Assembly: GCF_000379125.1 (NCBI RefSeq)
Contig: NZ_KB900627.1
Coordinates: forward strand, 262,703-326,702
DNA: 64,000 bases
Direction: 5' to 3'
Source: Methylosinus sp. LW4
GTDB taxonomy: Bacteria; Pseudomonadota; Alphaproteobacteria; Rhizobiales; Beijerinckiaceae
Of this stretch, positions 55,711 through 63,385 are shown piece by piece. Under the pieces are notes generated by a model. That model searched no databases. It had not been told where the DNA came from and saw only the letters and a list, made by a program, of their open reading frames with translations. The first letter of the stretch is position 1, and every line of letters starts with the position of its first letter. The position numbers and the translations under genes were made by a program.

Positions 55711-58700
55711 TCACCTGACTTCCTGCCCGGAGAACATAAGCGTCGCGTCCATGCCAGGTTGCAGCAGCAGATCGGGATTGAACGCCTCTATGACGACACG
55801 ATACGTCGAAGCGTGGTCGGCATCCGGGGTCGAACGCGAAACATGTTCGACGACTCCCGAAAATGCGCGCCCGGGCAGAGAAGCGACGCTGAAAGCGACC
55901 TGACTGCCGATCCTCGGTTGCCGCAGCGCGCTCGAATGTATCGTGACGACGATCTCGACGACGCTGAGATCGGTCGCGATCGTGAACAGTCGCGCAGGCG
56001 TATCTCGCGCTCTGATCGTGTCGCCCGGTTTCGCCTCGCGCGTGATCACCGTCCCGTCGACTGTCACAGTGACGGCGGTCTGCGCCAAGCGCTCCTCGGC
56101 TTCGCTCAGCCGAACTCGGCGCAGAGCGCGCGAGGCCTCTTCCCGATCCGCTTGCGCTCGCGCGCGCGAAAGAGCGGCCTCGGATTGGTCGAGCGTCTTT
56201 TTCGACAAGGCTCCATGATCTGCCTCGGCTCGTTGGCGCTCGATCCGCTTTTCCATCCGGGCGGCGACCGCTCTGGCTGTTTCGAGGCGGACGTCGGCGA
56301 GAGCGAGATCGGCCTTTGCTTGCTCGACGGCGGCGCGATAAGGCTGCGGATCGATTTCGGCGCAAATCCGGCCTGCCGTCACCTTTGTCCCGATGTCACA
56401 ATAGACAGCGCGGATCGTCCCAGATAGGCGTGTGGAGATCGGCGTGGCGCTCGCCGCCTCGATGACGCCTGTGGCCGTCACGCCGCTTCGCGGCGCATCG
56501 CGTGTCGATCGAAAATAGAGCCATCCGCCTCCCAGGAGAATCGCCAGAGCCGCCAGCGTCGCGACAGCTGCTCGTCGAACCCGATGCGCGCCGGCCGTCG
56601 GGCCTATCGCACGATCGAAAGCCGATGCCGCTTCGGATTTGCGCGTCTGCGTCTCGCGGAGCGATCCGCTTCCGCCGATTTCCGACGCGGCCTGCTCATA
56701 GACGTCCTCCTCCTGAGCAATATGAACTCGAACGAGCGTCTCGATCGCTTCGATGATCCTCTGCGCGTCGCGGATCAGATATCTGTCGGGCTCGTGCGGG
56801 CGCTGTCCCTCGGCGAGGCGCGCCAGCAGTCTCGCCTGATGGCGTATCTCTCGATGCGCCCGGCTCATGGCGCCGAGCCCTTGCCCGCTCGGCAGATAAT
56901 GCGAGATGCGCGGATAGATGTCGCTCTCGTCGTCGCGCTCGTGCGCCAAAATGACGTCGGCGACCAGACGATCCGCTTCGTCTATGTATTCTGAGGCGCG
57001 TCGCGCAGAGGCCGCGTCCAACGCATCGGCGATCTGTCGCAGGCGATCGAGGCTCTGCTCGACTTTCTCGTGATCTTCGCGCAACGCCCGCGTCGCTGTC
57101 TCCGGCAGAGGACGCCGAAACAGGGTCGAGCCGCCGCCGAGCGCCCGCAGAGCGTTGAGGATGACGGCGATGTCGATCGCCTCTTGTATCAGCGCGCCGC
57201 CCACCGGGCCGAGCCAGCCGAAGGCCGCCGCTCCCATCGTCGCGAAAGACAGAGCCATTCCGGCGATGATGCTCTGCAGCGCGATGCGACGGGTTCGGCG
57301 CGCGATCGCCACCGCCTCCGAGACGCGGTCCAGCCGATCGACGAGAATGACGACATCCGCCGCCTCGGAGGATGCGCTCGCGCCGCGCGCGCCCATGGCG
57401 ACGCCGACATCCGCGGCGGCCAGAGCCGGGGCGTCATTGATTCCGTCGCCGACCATCAGCGTCGGATGCAGGCGTTGCTCGATGGCGACGGCGTCGACCT
57501 TGTCAGATGGGATTCGGTCGGCGAGGACGGCGTCGAGATCGAGCGCCGCGCCGATCGTTTCGGCCGCGTCGGCGCGATCGCCCGTGACCATGACGATGCG
57601 ACCGACGCCCACGTCGCGTAGCGTCTGGATCGCGCGCGGCGTCTCACGCCGAAGCTCGTCGGCGAGAAGGAGGACGGCGATGAGGCGCCCGTTCGACGAG
57701 ACGAAGACGGTGAGCGCGGAGCGCCAGGAGGCTCGGCGGGCGGCGCGCGCGGCCCAATCCTCGAGGCCTTCGTCGCCCTGCACGAATTGCAGCGCGCCAA
57801 CGCGCATGTCACGCCCGTCGACCTTTCCCTCGATCCCGGTTCCGAACGTCTCGCGGACCTCGGTGGGAATGTGCAGAGAAAGGCCCCTCTCCGACGCCGC
57901 GGCGACGATGGCGGCGGCGACGACATGATGGGACGCCTGCTCGAGCGATGCGGCGAGTCGCAAGGCTTCGTTCGCGTCGAGGTCCGGCCCCGCTTCTATC
58001 GCGACGAGGCGTGCGCCGCCAACGGTGAGCGTGCCGGTCTTGTCGAACATCACCGTATGCGTTCGCGCGAGCGCCTCGAGCGGACCGCCGCCTTTGATCA
58101 GCACGCCGCGGCGCGCGGCGCGCGAGGCGCCTGCGACGAAGGCCGCCGGCGCCGCGAGAATCAATGGGCAGGGCGTGGCGGCCACCAGCACCGCCAAGCC
58201 GCGAATGGGGTCCTGCGAAAGCGCCCAGGCCGCTCCCGCCGCCAGCAGGGCCACGGGCAAGAACAGCAGCGCATAGCGATCCGCCATTCTGATGAATGGA
58301 GCTTTCGCCGTCTGCGCGGCGGTCGCGAGCTCGACGATGCCGGCGTATGTGCTGTCGCCAGATGCGGCGGTCGCCTGCATCTCGAATGTCTCGCCGGCAT
58401 TCACGGTTCCGCTCGAGGCTGCCTCTCCGATGCGTCTTGCGACGGGAAGCGGCTCGCCTGTCACCGCCGACTCGTCGAGCAGCGCATTCGCCCCGACGAT
58501 CCGGCCATCCGTCGGCACGACCTCGCCGGCCCGAACCAGCAGAAGATCGCCGACCGCGACATCGTCGATCGGAATATCCTCGATCCTGTCGTCGATCCGT
58601 CGATGAGCGATGCGGGGCGCGCGATCGATCAGCGCTTTCAGGTCGCGTTCGGCGCGACCGACCGCCATATCTTCGATGACGTTGCCGCCGGCGTACATCA

Positions 58701-58974
58701 CCGCGACGATCGCCGCCGCCAGCGCTTCGCCGAGCGCCAGCGCCGCCGACATGGAGAGAAGCGCGATCACGTCGACGCCGGCGCGGCCGGCGAGGAGATC
58801 ACGCGCGATTGCGACGGCGAGGCTCGCAGCGACCGGAATGGTCCCCGCCGCCCAAATCCACCCGGCCAGATCCGAGCGGCCGAAAAAGGCGGCGCAAAGC
58901 CCCGTCGCAAGAGTCGCGATGGCGAGCAGGATCAGCGCCCGGCGCCAGATCCGTCTTTTCGCCGTCGGACTCAT
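55711..58974 (-). CDS. P1B-type metal ATPase fused to hemerythrin domain and HlyD-type periplasmic adaptor
   Basis: 1087 residues in one uninterrupted frame. Residues 1-620 are a heavy-metal P-type ATPase: actuator TGEP (172-175), membrane TPCPL (267-271), phosphorylation DKTGT (311-315) and hinge GDGINDAP (509-516), without an N-terminal metal-binding domain. Residues about 625-765 form a hemerythrin-like bundle (His635, His678, His707, His712, and His751 in HIAQEED). Hemerythrin tails are known for P1B-5 ATPases that export Ni/Fe/Co. A new membrane segment (803-821) leads into a membrane-fusion domain (about 830-1087: biotinyl/lipoyl halves, a coiled coil, then SQVAFSVASLPGRAFSGVVEHVSRS). 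Topology is consistent: bundle in the cytosol, adaptor in the periplasm. Last gene of the NRAMP-EamA operon. Confidence 0.9.
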   Translation of the reverse strand: MSPTAKRRIWRRALILLAIATLATGLCAAFFGRSDLAGWIWAAGTIPVAASLAVAIARDLLAGRAGVDVIALLSMSAALALGEALAAAIVAVMYAGGNVIEDMAVGRAERDLKALIDRAPRIAHRRIDDRIEDIPIDDVAVGDLLLVRAGEVVPTDGRIVGANALLDESAVTGEPLPVARRIGEAASSGTVNAGETFEMQATAASGDSTYAGIVELATAAQTAKAPFIRMADRYALLFLPVALLAAGAAWALSQDPIRGLAVLVAATPCPLILAAPAAFVAGASRAARRGVLIKGGGPLEALARTHTVMFDKTGTLTVGGARLVAIEAGPDLDANEALRLAASLEQASHHVVAAAIVAAASERGLSLHIPTEVRETFGTGIEGKVDGRDMRVGALQFVQGDEGLEDWAARAARRASWRSALTVFVSSNGRLIAVLLLADELRRETPRAIQTLRDVGVGRIVMVTGDRADAAETIGAALDLDAVLADRIPSDKVDAVAIEQRLHPTLMVGDGINDAPALAAADVGVAMGARGASASSEAADVVILVDRLDRVSEAVAIARRTRRIALQSIIAGMALSFATMGAAAFGWLGPVGGALIQEAIDIAVILNALRALGGGSTLFRRPLPETATRALREDHEKVEQSLDRLRQIADALDAASARRASEYIDEADRLVADVILAHERDDESDIYPRISHYLPSGQGLGAMSRAHREIRHQARLLARLAEGQRPHEPDRYLIRDAQRIIEAIETLVRVHIAQEEDVYEQAASEIGGSGSLRETQTRKSEAASAFDRAIGPTAGAHRVRRAAVATLAALAILLGGGWLYFRSTRDAPRSGVTATGVIEAASATPISTRLSGTIRAVYCDIGTKVTAGRICAEIDPQPYRAAVEQAKADLALADVRLETARAVAARMEKRIERQRAEADHGALSKKTLDQSEAALSRARAQADREEASRALRRVRLSEAEERLAQTAVTVTVDGTVITREAKPGDTIRARDTPARLFTIATDLSVVEIVVTIHSSALRQPRIGSQVAFSVASLPGRAFSGVVEHVSRSTPDADHASTYRVVIEAFNPDLLLQPGMDATLMFSGQEVR

Positions 58975-59034
58975 CCTCGTTCCGCTCTCGACGCCCTCGG
59001 CGAGGGACGGCGCGCGAAGACGTTCGGTCTTCGA

Positions 59035-60099
59035 TCAATGATCGTGTCTGTGATGCGTGTCGGGCGTATGAGGATGCGCATGCAGGAGCGGCTCGTGCGC
59101 GTGCCAATGTGTGTGCGGCTGGCCGTTCTCATGATCGGAGTGGTCTCCGTGCCGATGATGCTCGTCATGAACATGCGAATGCGAATGTTCGACGGCCTCG
59201 TGCGAATGCTCGTGCTCATGGCTTTCGGTCAGATGCAGCCAGACGCCCGCGCCCATCAGCCCCGCTCCGGCGACGAGCTGCAGAGTCAAAGGCTCGCGCA
59301 GCGCCACGACGGAGACGGCCGCGCCGAGGAAGGGCGCAGTGGAGAAATAGGCGCCCGTGCGCGCGGCGCCGAGATGGCGAAGGGCCAGCACGAACAGCGC
59401 CAAGCTGAGGCCATAGCCGAGGAAGCCGACGACGCTCGCGGCTCCGATCAGCGAAACGGAGGGTAGATGAGCGCCGGCGAATAGTCCGATCCCGAGATTG
59501 ACCGCGCCGGCGACCATTCCCTTGATCTCGACGATTTGTAGCGGATCGGAGAGCGAGACTCTGCGTGTGAGGTTATTGTCGACGGCCCAAGCGAGACAGG
59601 CCGCCGCGATAGCGAGAGGGCCGAGCGCGCCGGAAAGGCTCGGCGCTCCCGACCAGGCGAGGCAGAGCGATCCGGCGACGATGAGGGCCATGCCGAGGGC
59701 GATGCGACGATCGAAAGGCTCGCGAAACACGAACCATGCAATGGCGGCGGTGAAGACGCCCTCGAGCGTGAGCAGCAATGAGGCCGTTGCGGCTTCCGCA
59801 TGCGCGAGGCCGAACATCAGCAGCAAAGGCCCAGCGATGCCGCCCGCCAGCGTCGCCGCGCCCATCCAGGCCCAATCCGATCCGCCGAGCGTCGCCTCTT
59901 CCGCAGCGAGGCCGAGCCGAAGCGGGAGACGGCGCAGCAAAGCGACGCCGACGCCGGCGCCGCAATAGAGCAGGCCGGCGAGGATGCGCTGATCTATGTC
60001 CGCGAGAAGCAGCTTGGCGGCCGGCGTCGAAACGCCGAACAGAGCCGCCGACAGCAGGGCATAGGATATGGCTTTCGTTTTCATGTTTGGCGCAGACAT
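59035..60099 (-). CDS. EamA/DMT-family transporter with histidine-rich C-terminal tail
   Basis: 354 residues from ATG 60099, which directly abuts the NRAMP-like gene stop; an ATG at 60084 is an alternative. Ten hydrophobic segments in two EamA halves (YALLSAALFGVSTPAAKLLL; LTLEGVFTAAIAWFVFREPFDRR; RTGAYFSTAPFLGAAVSVVALREPL). The last about 66 residues contain 25 histidines plus many Asp/Glu (SHEHEHSHE and further HxH runs), a tail that should bind Ni, Co or Zn. It is located between an NRAMP-like gene and the ATPase fusion on one strand. Likely a metal or metal-complex exporter, or a metal buffer; the direction of transport is inference. Confidence 0.85.
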   Translation of the reverse strand: MSAPNMKTKAISYALLSAALFGVSTPAAKLLLADIDQRILAGLLYCGAGVGVALLRRLPLRLGLAAEEATLGGSDWAWMGAATLAGGIAGPLLLMFGLAHAEAATASLLLTLEGVFTAAIAWFVFREPFDRRIALGMALIVAGSLCLAWSGAPSLSGALGPLAIAAACLAWAVDNNLTRRVSLSDPLQIVEIKGMVAGAVNLGIGLFAGAHLPSVSLIGAASVVGFLGYGLSLALFVLALRHLGAARTGAYFSTAPFLGAAVSVVALREPLTLQLVAGAGLMGAGVWLHLTESHEHEHSHEAVEHSHSHVHDEHHRHGDHSDHENGQPHTHWHAHEPLLHAHPHTPDTHHRHDH

Positions 60100-61740
60100 T
60101 CAGTGTGCGACCGCGAGCGCGACGATGCGCGCGAGAACGAGGCCTCCGGCGAGCAGAAGATAGCAGCGTAGCACGCTCATCCATATGCGGCTCGCCATCG
60201 AGAGCTTGGCCGGCGGCAGCGCGTGCAGCGGCGGCATGCGCCAGCTGTCGCGTGCGTGACGGCCGATCGCGCCACGCGCTATGCGCCGCCGCGTGTGGAG
60301 ACCGCCCGTCGCGACGGCGATGGCCGCGGTCGCGATCGAGCCGCCGCCGAGGATCCACAGAATGACGGTCTCGTTCGTCTGCTCTGGAAACAAGACGGAA
60401 GCGGTCAAAATGATCGATAGCATCACGAGAATCGCGACGATCGCGCCGGTGAAGAGATTCATGCCCCAGCCATTGACCCAGGGGCCGAGGACCGCCTCGT
60501 CATTGCAGAGAAGCAGCAAAAATACGGTCGCGCTCGGCAGCAGGACGCCGGCGAGCGTCTGCACGGCGTTGGTCAGCAGGCCGAGCGGCGCGCCGGGCGT
60601 CAGCACGAGGCCCGCCGAAACGGCGATGAGCGCGAAATAGACGCCATAGAAGCCTTTGGCGTCGGACGGCTTGCGATGCAGCGAATGTTTCAGCGAAAGC
60701 ACGTCGCCGAGCGCATAGGCCGTGGACAGCGACACCGCCGCGGCGCCGATGACGCTGGCGTCGATCAGCGCGAGGGCGAATAATATGCCCGGCAGGCGCC
60801 CGGCATATCGGCCCAATCCTTCCGCGACGGCGCCGGCGTCGGTGAAGTTTCCGGCCTCTGGACGTCCGGCGAAGGCCGCCGCCGTGAAGGCCATCATCGC
60901 CGCCGCGCCGATGACGACGAGCGCTATGCCGAGCCAGAGATCGACGCGCTCATAACGAATGAAGCGCGGCGTGATGCGCTTGTCGATCACATAGCTCTGC
61001 TGGAAAAAGAGCTGCCAGGGGGCGATGGTCGTGCCGACGATCGCTATGATCAGCAGCATCACTTCGCTGAGCTTGCCGTCCTTCGGCAACTGCACGAGGA
61101 ACATGTCGCGCGCGACCTCCGCCATCGGCGGATGGATCATCACGAAGATCGGAATGAGAACAAGGCTGCCCGCGCAGAGCGCCAGAGCGAAGCGCTCGAA
61201 GCGGCGGAAGTCGCCCGTGCCGACCGCCGCCATTATGACGACGGCCGACAGCGCCACGCCGAGCTCCCGCGAGACGCCCAGATAGGAGAGCGCGAGAGAT
61301 ATGCCGATGAATTCGGTGACGATGGTCAGCGCGTTGAGCAGGAAGAGATCGATGACGCTGAACGCGCCCCAGAATTTGCCGAAACGCTCGACGATGAGCC
61401 TTGCGTGTCCAACGCCCGTGACGGCGCCGAGGCGCAACACCATCTCCTGATTGACGTAGAGCACGGGAACGAGCAGCAGCAATGTCCACAGCAGGCTCGT
61501 GCCATAGTTCTGGCCCGCCTGAGCATAAGTTCCGAAGGCGCCCGCGTCATTGTCGCCGACCATGACGATGAGGCCGGGACCGAGAATGGCGAGAAGCGTC
61601 TGGAGGCGGCGCTTGAAACCGATGCGCGGGCCGTGATCGGCGTGATGGATCGTGCCCAGCGCGCCGCGAATATGGCCGATATGGGCCTCGTCGAGAACAG
61701 CGCTCTCGGCGGTTTCGGTCGGGTTGAAATGCAGGGTCAT
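60100..61740 (-). CDS. NRAMP-family divalent cation transporter with non-canonical metal site
   Basis: 546 residues, 11-12 membrane segments. The family framework is present: LGPGLIVMVGDNDAGAFGTYAQAG (segment 1) and IVGTTIAPWQLFFQQSYVIDKRI (segment 6). The canonical DPGN motif of segment 1 is replaced by D65-A-G-A68, and the A-x-x-M-P-H of segment 6 by I-A240-P-W242, so the usual Asn, Met and His are absent. That argues against ordinary Mn/Fe selectivity. NRAMP-related magnesium transporters are one group with altered sites. A long His/Arg-containing C-terminal region (GLHTRRRIARGAIGRHARDS) precedes a last segment. First large gene of the metal operon. Confidence 0.85.
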   Translation of the reverse strand: MTLHFNPTETAESAVLDEAHIGHIRGALGTIHHADHGPRIGFKRRLQTLLAILGPGLIVMVGDNDAGAFGTYAQAGQNYGTSLLWTLLLLVPVLYVNQEMVLRLGAVTGVGHARLIVERFGKFWGAFSVIDLFLLNALTIVTEFIGISLALSYLGVSRELGVALSAVVIMAAVGTGDFRRFERFALALCAGSLVLIPIFVMIHPPMAEVARDMFLVQLPKDGKLSEVMLLIIAIVGTTIAPWQLFFQQSYVIDKRITPRFIRYERVDLWLGIALVVIGAAAMMAFTAAAFAGRPEAGNFTDAGAVAEGLGRYAGRLPGILFALALIDASVIGAAAVSLSTAYALGDVLSLKHSLHRKPSDAKGFYGVYFALIAVSAGLVLTPGAPLGLLTNAVQTLAGVLLPSATVFLLLLCNDEAVLGPWVNGWGMNLFTGAIVAILVMLSIILTASVLFPEQTNETVILWILGGGSIATAAIAVATGGLHTRRRIARGAIGRHARDSWRMPPLHALPPAKLSMASRIWMSVLRCYLLLAGGLVLARIVALAVAH

Positions 61741-61771
61741 GGCTCGCCTTTTCTCCGGCGGAGGGCGAGCC
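61741..61771 (-). promoter_or_regulatory. Hairpin abutting the NRAMP-like start codon
   Basis: GGCTCGCC and GGCGAGCC pair perfectly (61764-61771 with 61741-61748) around a 15-base loop, and the 3' arm touches the ATG at 61740. The only Shine-Dalgarno-like sequence, GGAG, lies in the loop. On the transcript this could limit ribosome access. Confidence 0.5.
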
Positions 61772-61915
61772 TTCCCGAAAGCTCACGCCCTCTGGACCGC
61801 TCGCGCTCTCGCGCCCGGGCAAATTCGGATCGGAATGGATTTCGAAGCGCCCGCCGAGTCGCGCTCACGCTCGCCGGCGGGCCTGGTTGGGCCGGGGTTC
61901 ATTCGCACTCTCCGT

Positions 61916-62152
61916 TCAGGCGGCGAGGCGCGAAGGGGGCGGCTCGTCATTGTCTTGGGTGAGGCGAGCGTCGGCCTGCGCCGCGTCGGTCCACACGCAC
62001 AGAAGCCGCCCCGAGGCGGCGTCGAGCGTCCAGACGCAATGCGGCGCCCGCCGCGCGCGACGGCGCGGCGCGACGATCTGCGCCTCGGCGCGGAAAGAAT
62101 CCGCGCTTCGAGCGAACGGACGCGCGCATGCGATTGTGGTGAGCTTGTTCAT
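61916..62152 (-). CDS. Small protein of unknown function (78 aa)
   Basis: 78 residues from ATG 62152, with a strong AAGGAG site seven bases upstream, the best ribosome-binding site of the operon. Sequence MNKLTTIACARPFARSADSF, then a basic stretch, then HCVWTLDAASGRLLCVWTD, which has paired Cys-x-Trp motifs that look like a short two-stranded unit. No signal peptide or membrane segment. It sits between the structured leader and the NRAMP-like gene and may be a leader or accessory protein. Function unknown. Confidence 0.6.
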   Translation of the reverse strand: MNKLTTIACARPFARSADSFRAEAQIVAPRRRARRAPHCVWTLDAASGRLLCVWTDAAQADARLTQDNDEPPPSRLAA

Positions 62153-62384
62153 CGCTCATCTCCTTTTTGGCCATTGTGATCCACGGCCCGGAGCATGAGC
62201 GGCAGGCAGGAGCCTCTAGGCCCTCGCGACGCCTCTCACGCGGTCTCCGAGACCGCGGGTGGTTTCGATGTCGAGTGGCGTCGCGAGCGCAGACGAGGCT
62301 GCGGGCGCGGCGCCGAAGCGGCTACTGCCCATGTTTCTTTCTTGGGTTGTCGGAGTCGACGGCGGGGGCGAGGCCCCTCCATCC
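62153..62384 (-). ncRNA. Structured 5' leader of the metal operon, riboswitch candidate
   Basis: About 230 bases between a candidate promoter and the first small gene. On the minus strand, TCGCGACGCC (62286-62277) pairs over ten bases with GGCGTCGCGA (62233-62224), enclosing an inner hairpin GCGGTCT/AGACCGC (62256-62250 with 62246-62240). Further GC-rich helices flank it, and GGGCAGTAGCCG at about 62330-62319 resembles the GGGGAGUAG element of the Mn-sensing yybP-ykoY class only loosely. The assignment as regulatory RNA is inference from structure and context. Confidence 0.45.
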
Positions 62385-62390
62385 GAGGGC

Positions 62391-62419
62391 GATATCGGTC
62401 CCGAAGCTGTGGTTGTCAA
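62391..62419 (-). promoter_or_regulatory. Candidate sigma-70 promoter of the metal operon
   Basis: TTGACA (62419-62414), 17-base spacer, GATATC (62396-62391) on the minus strand. The -35 is a perfect match, the -10 matches TATAAT at three or four positions. Transcription would start near 62384 and run into the structured leader. Confidence 0.5.
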
Positions 62420-62621
62420 GCACAAATCACAGGATAGGCGATAGTGCTTACCAATCGATGAAACGAGACGCCGAACCGCGTGCGCCGAAGCCGCTCTCTG
62501 GCGATGCCCGAGCTCGCTCGCCGGATAAGGTCACGTCGACAAGCGGAGAACGATCGGCTAAGCCGACGCGGTCGAGCATTTCCGGGCGGCGAAATTATAT
62601 CGAGCGGATTGGCGGGGCCGA

Positions 62622-63263
62622 ATGACGCGATCATACATCAAAGCGAAGCTGCTCGATCTCATTTTCACGAGCCCTGTCGTCGCATGGTTCTCTCTCGGCA
62701 TTTATGGCTCGTCCCAGATGATGGGCCCGTCCGAAGGACTTCTCGTGAATTTCTCGCTCGCGGCCAATATCGTTCTTCTCTGTCTCATAATATGCGTGAT
62801 CTTGCTGCGGCCTCCGTCTCTGCGGACCGCGAAAGGCGTTCTGCCGAAACTGGCGGGCGCCGCCGGCTTTCTCTTGCCGAGCTTCATAGTCGCCGTCCCA
62901 CAAGTCGACCTGTCGCCTTCGACGAAGGCCATTTCGGTCGGCATGGCCCTACTCGGAACGCTCGTCTCCATCGCGGCGACGATTTGGCTCGGTCGCAGCT
63001 TCAGCATTCTTCCGCAAGCTCGCGCGCTGGTGACGGAAGGACCGTATAAGCTCGTGCGTCATCCGCTCTACGCGGGAGAATTATTGGCTCTGATCGGCAT
63101 CATGTTTCGATATCAGCAGCCGTGGGCGCTGTGCTTGACGCTGCTATCGATCGCCATTCAATGGCCGCGCATGAATTTCGAAGAACGTGTGCTCGAAGAA
63201 ACATTCCCATCATACAAGGAGTATGCGGGTCGCACCGCGAGGCTGATCCCCGGCGTTTACTGA
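62622..63263 (+). CDS. ICMT/PEMT-like membrane methyltransferase
   Basis: 213 residues with about five membrane segments. The C-terminal half carries the signature of isoprenylcysteine carboxyl/phospholipid methyltransferases: LVTEGPYKLVRHPLYAGELLALIG followed by FEERVLEETFPSYKEYAGRTARLIPGVY, which provides the SAM-binding and catalytic elements. Bacterial members methylate lipids or other membrane amphiphiles and the substrate is unknown here. It is transcribed away from the metal operon, with no clear ribosome-binding site before ATG 62622. Confidence 0.85.
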   Translation: MTRSYIKAKLLDLIFTSPVVAWFSLGIYGSSQMMGPSEGLLVNFSLAANIVLLCLIICVILLRPPSLRTAKGVLPKLAGAAGFLLPSFIVAVPQVDLSPSTKAISVGMALLGTLVSIAATIWLGRSFSILPQARALVTEGPYKLVRHPLYAGELLALIGIMFRYQQPWALCLTLLSIAIQWPRMNFEERVLEETFPSYKEYAGRTARLIPGVY

Positions 63264-63280
63264 CCTTTCGCTCACGATCG

Positions 63281-63303
63281 GGGAGCGGGAGACAAGCGCT
63301 CCC
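63281..63303. terminator. Hairpin between convergent methyltransferase and VIT genes
   Basis: GGGAGCG (63281-63287) and CGCTCCC (63297-63303), 9-base loop, in the gap between convergent genes. No T-run follows, so at best a weak or bidirectional terminator. Confidence 0.4.
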
Positions 63304-63385
63304 GCCATTGCCAAGAAGAGAGATCGACGCGGCAAGGCATGCGGACGAATGTCGGCGGCCGGACCAGGAGAGATCACGGCTCTCG

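Noticed and set aside
57787..59466. Long plus-strand frame spanning the ATPase fusion and EamA gene junction
   Set aside because: Crosses two well-supported minus-strand genes. The translation is arginine-rich; the Met/Arg-rich part is the antisense of the His-rich tail.
62153..62384. Direct assignment of the leader to the yybP-ykoY manganese riboswitch
   Set aside because: Only a short GGGCAGTAGCC stretch resembles the consensus. The second conserved loop could not be located, so it is kept as an unclassified structured leader.
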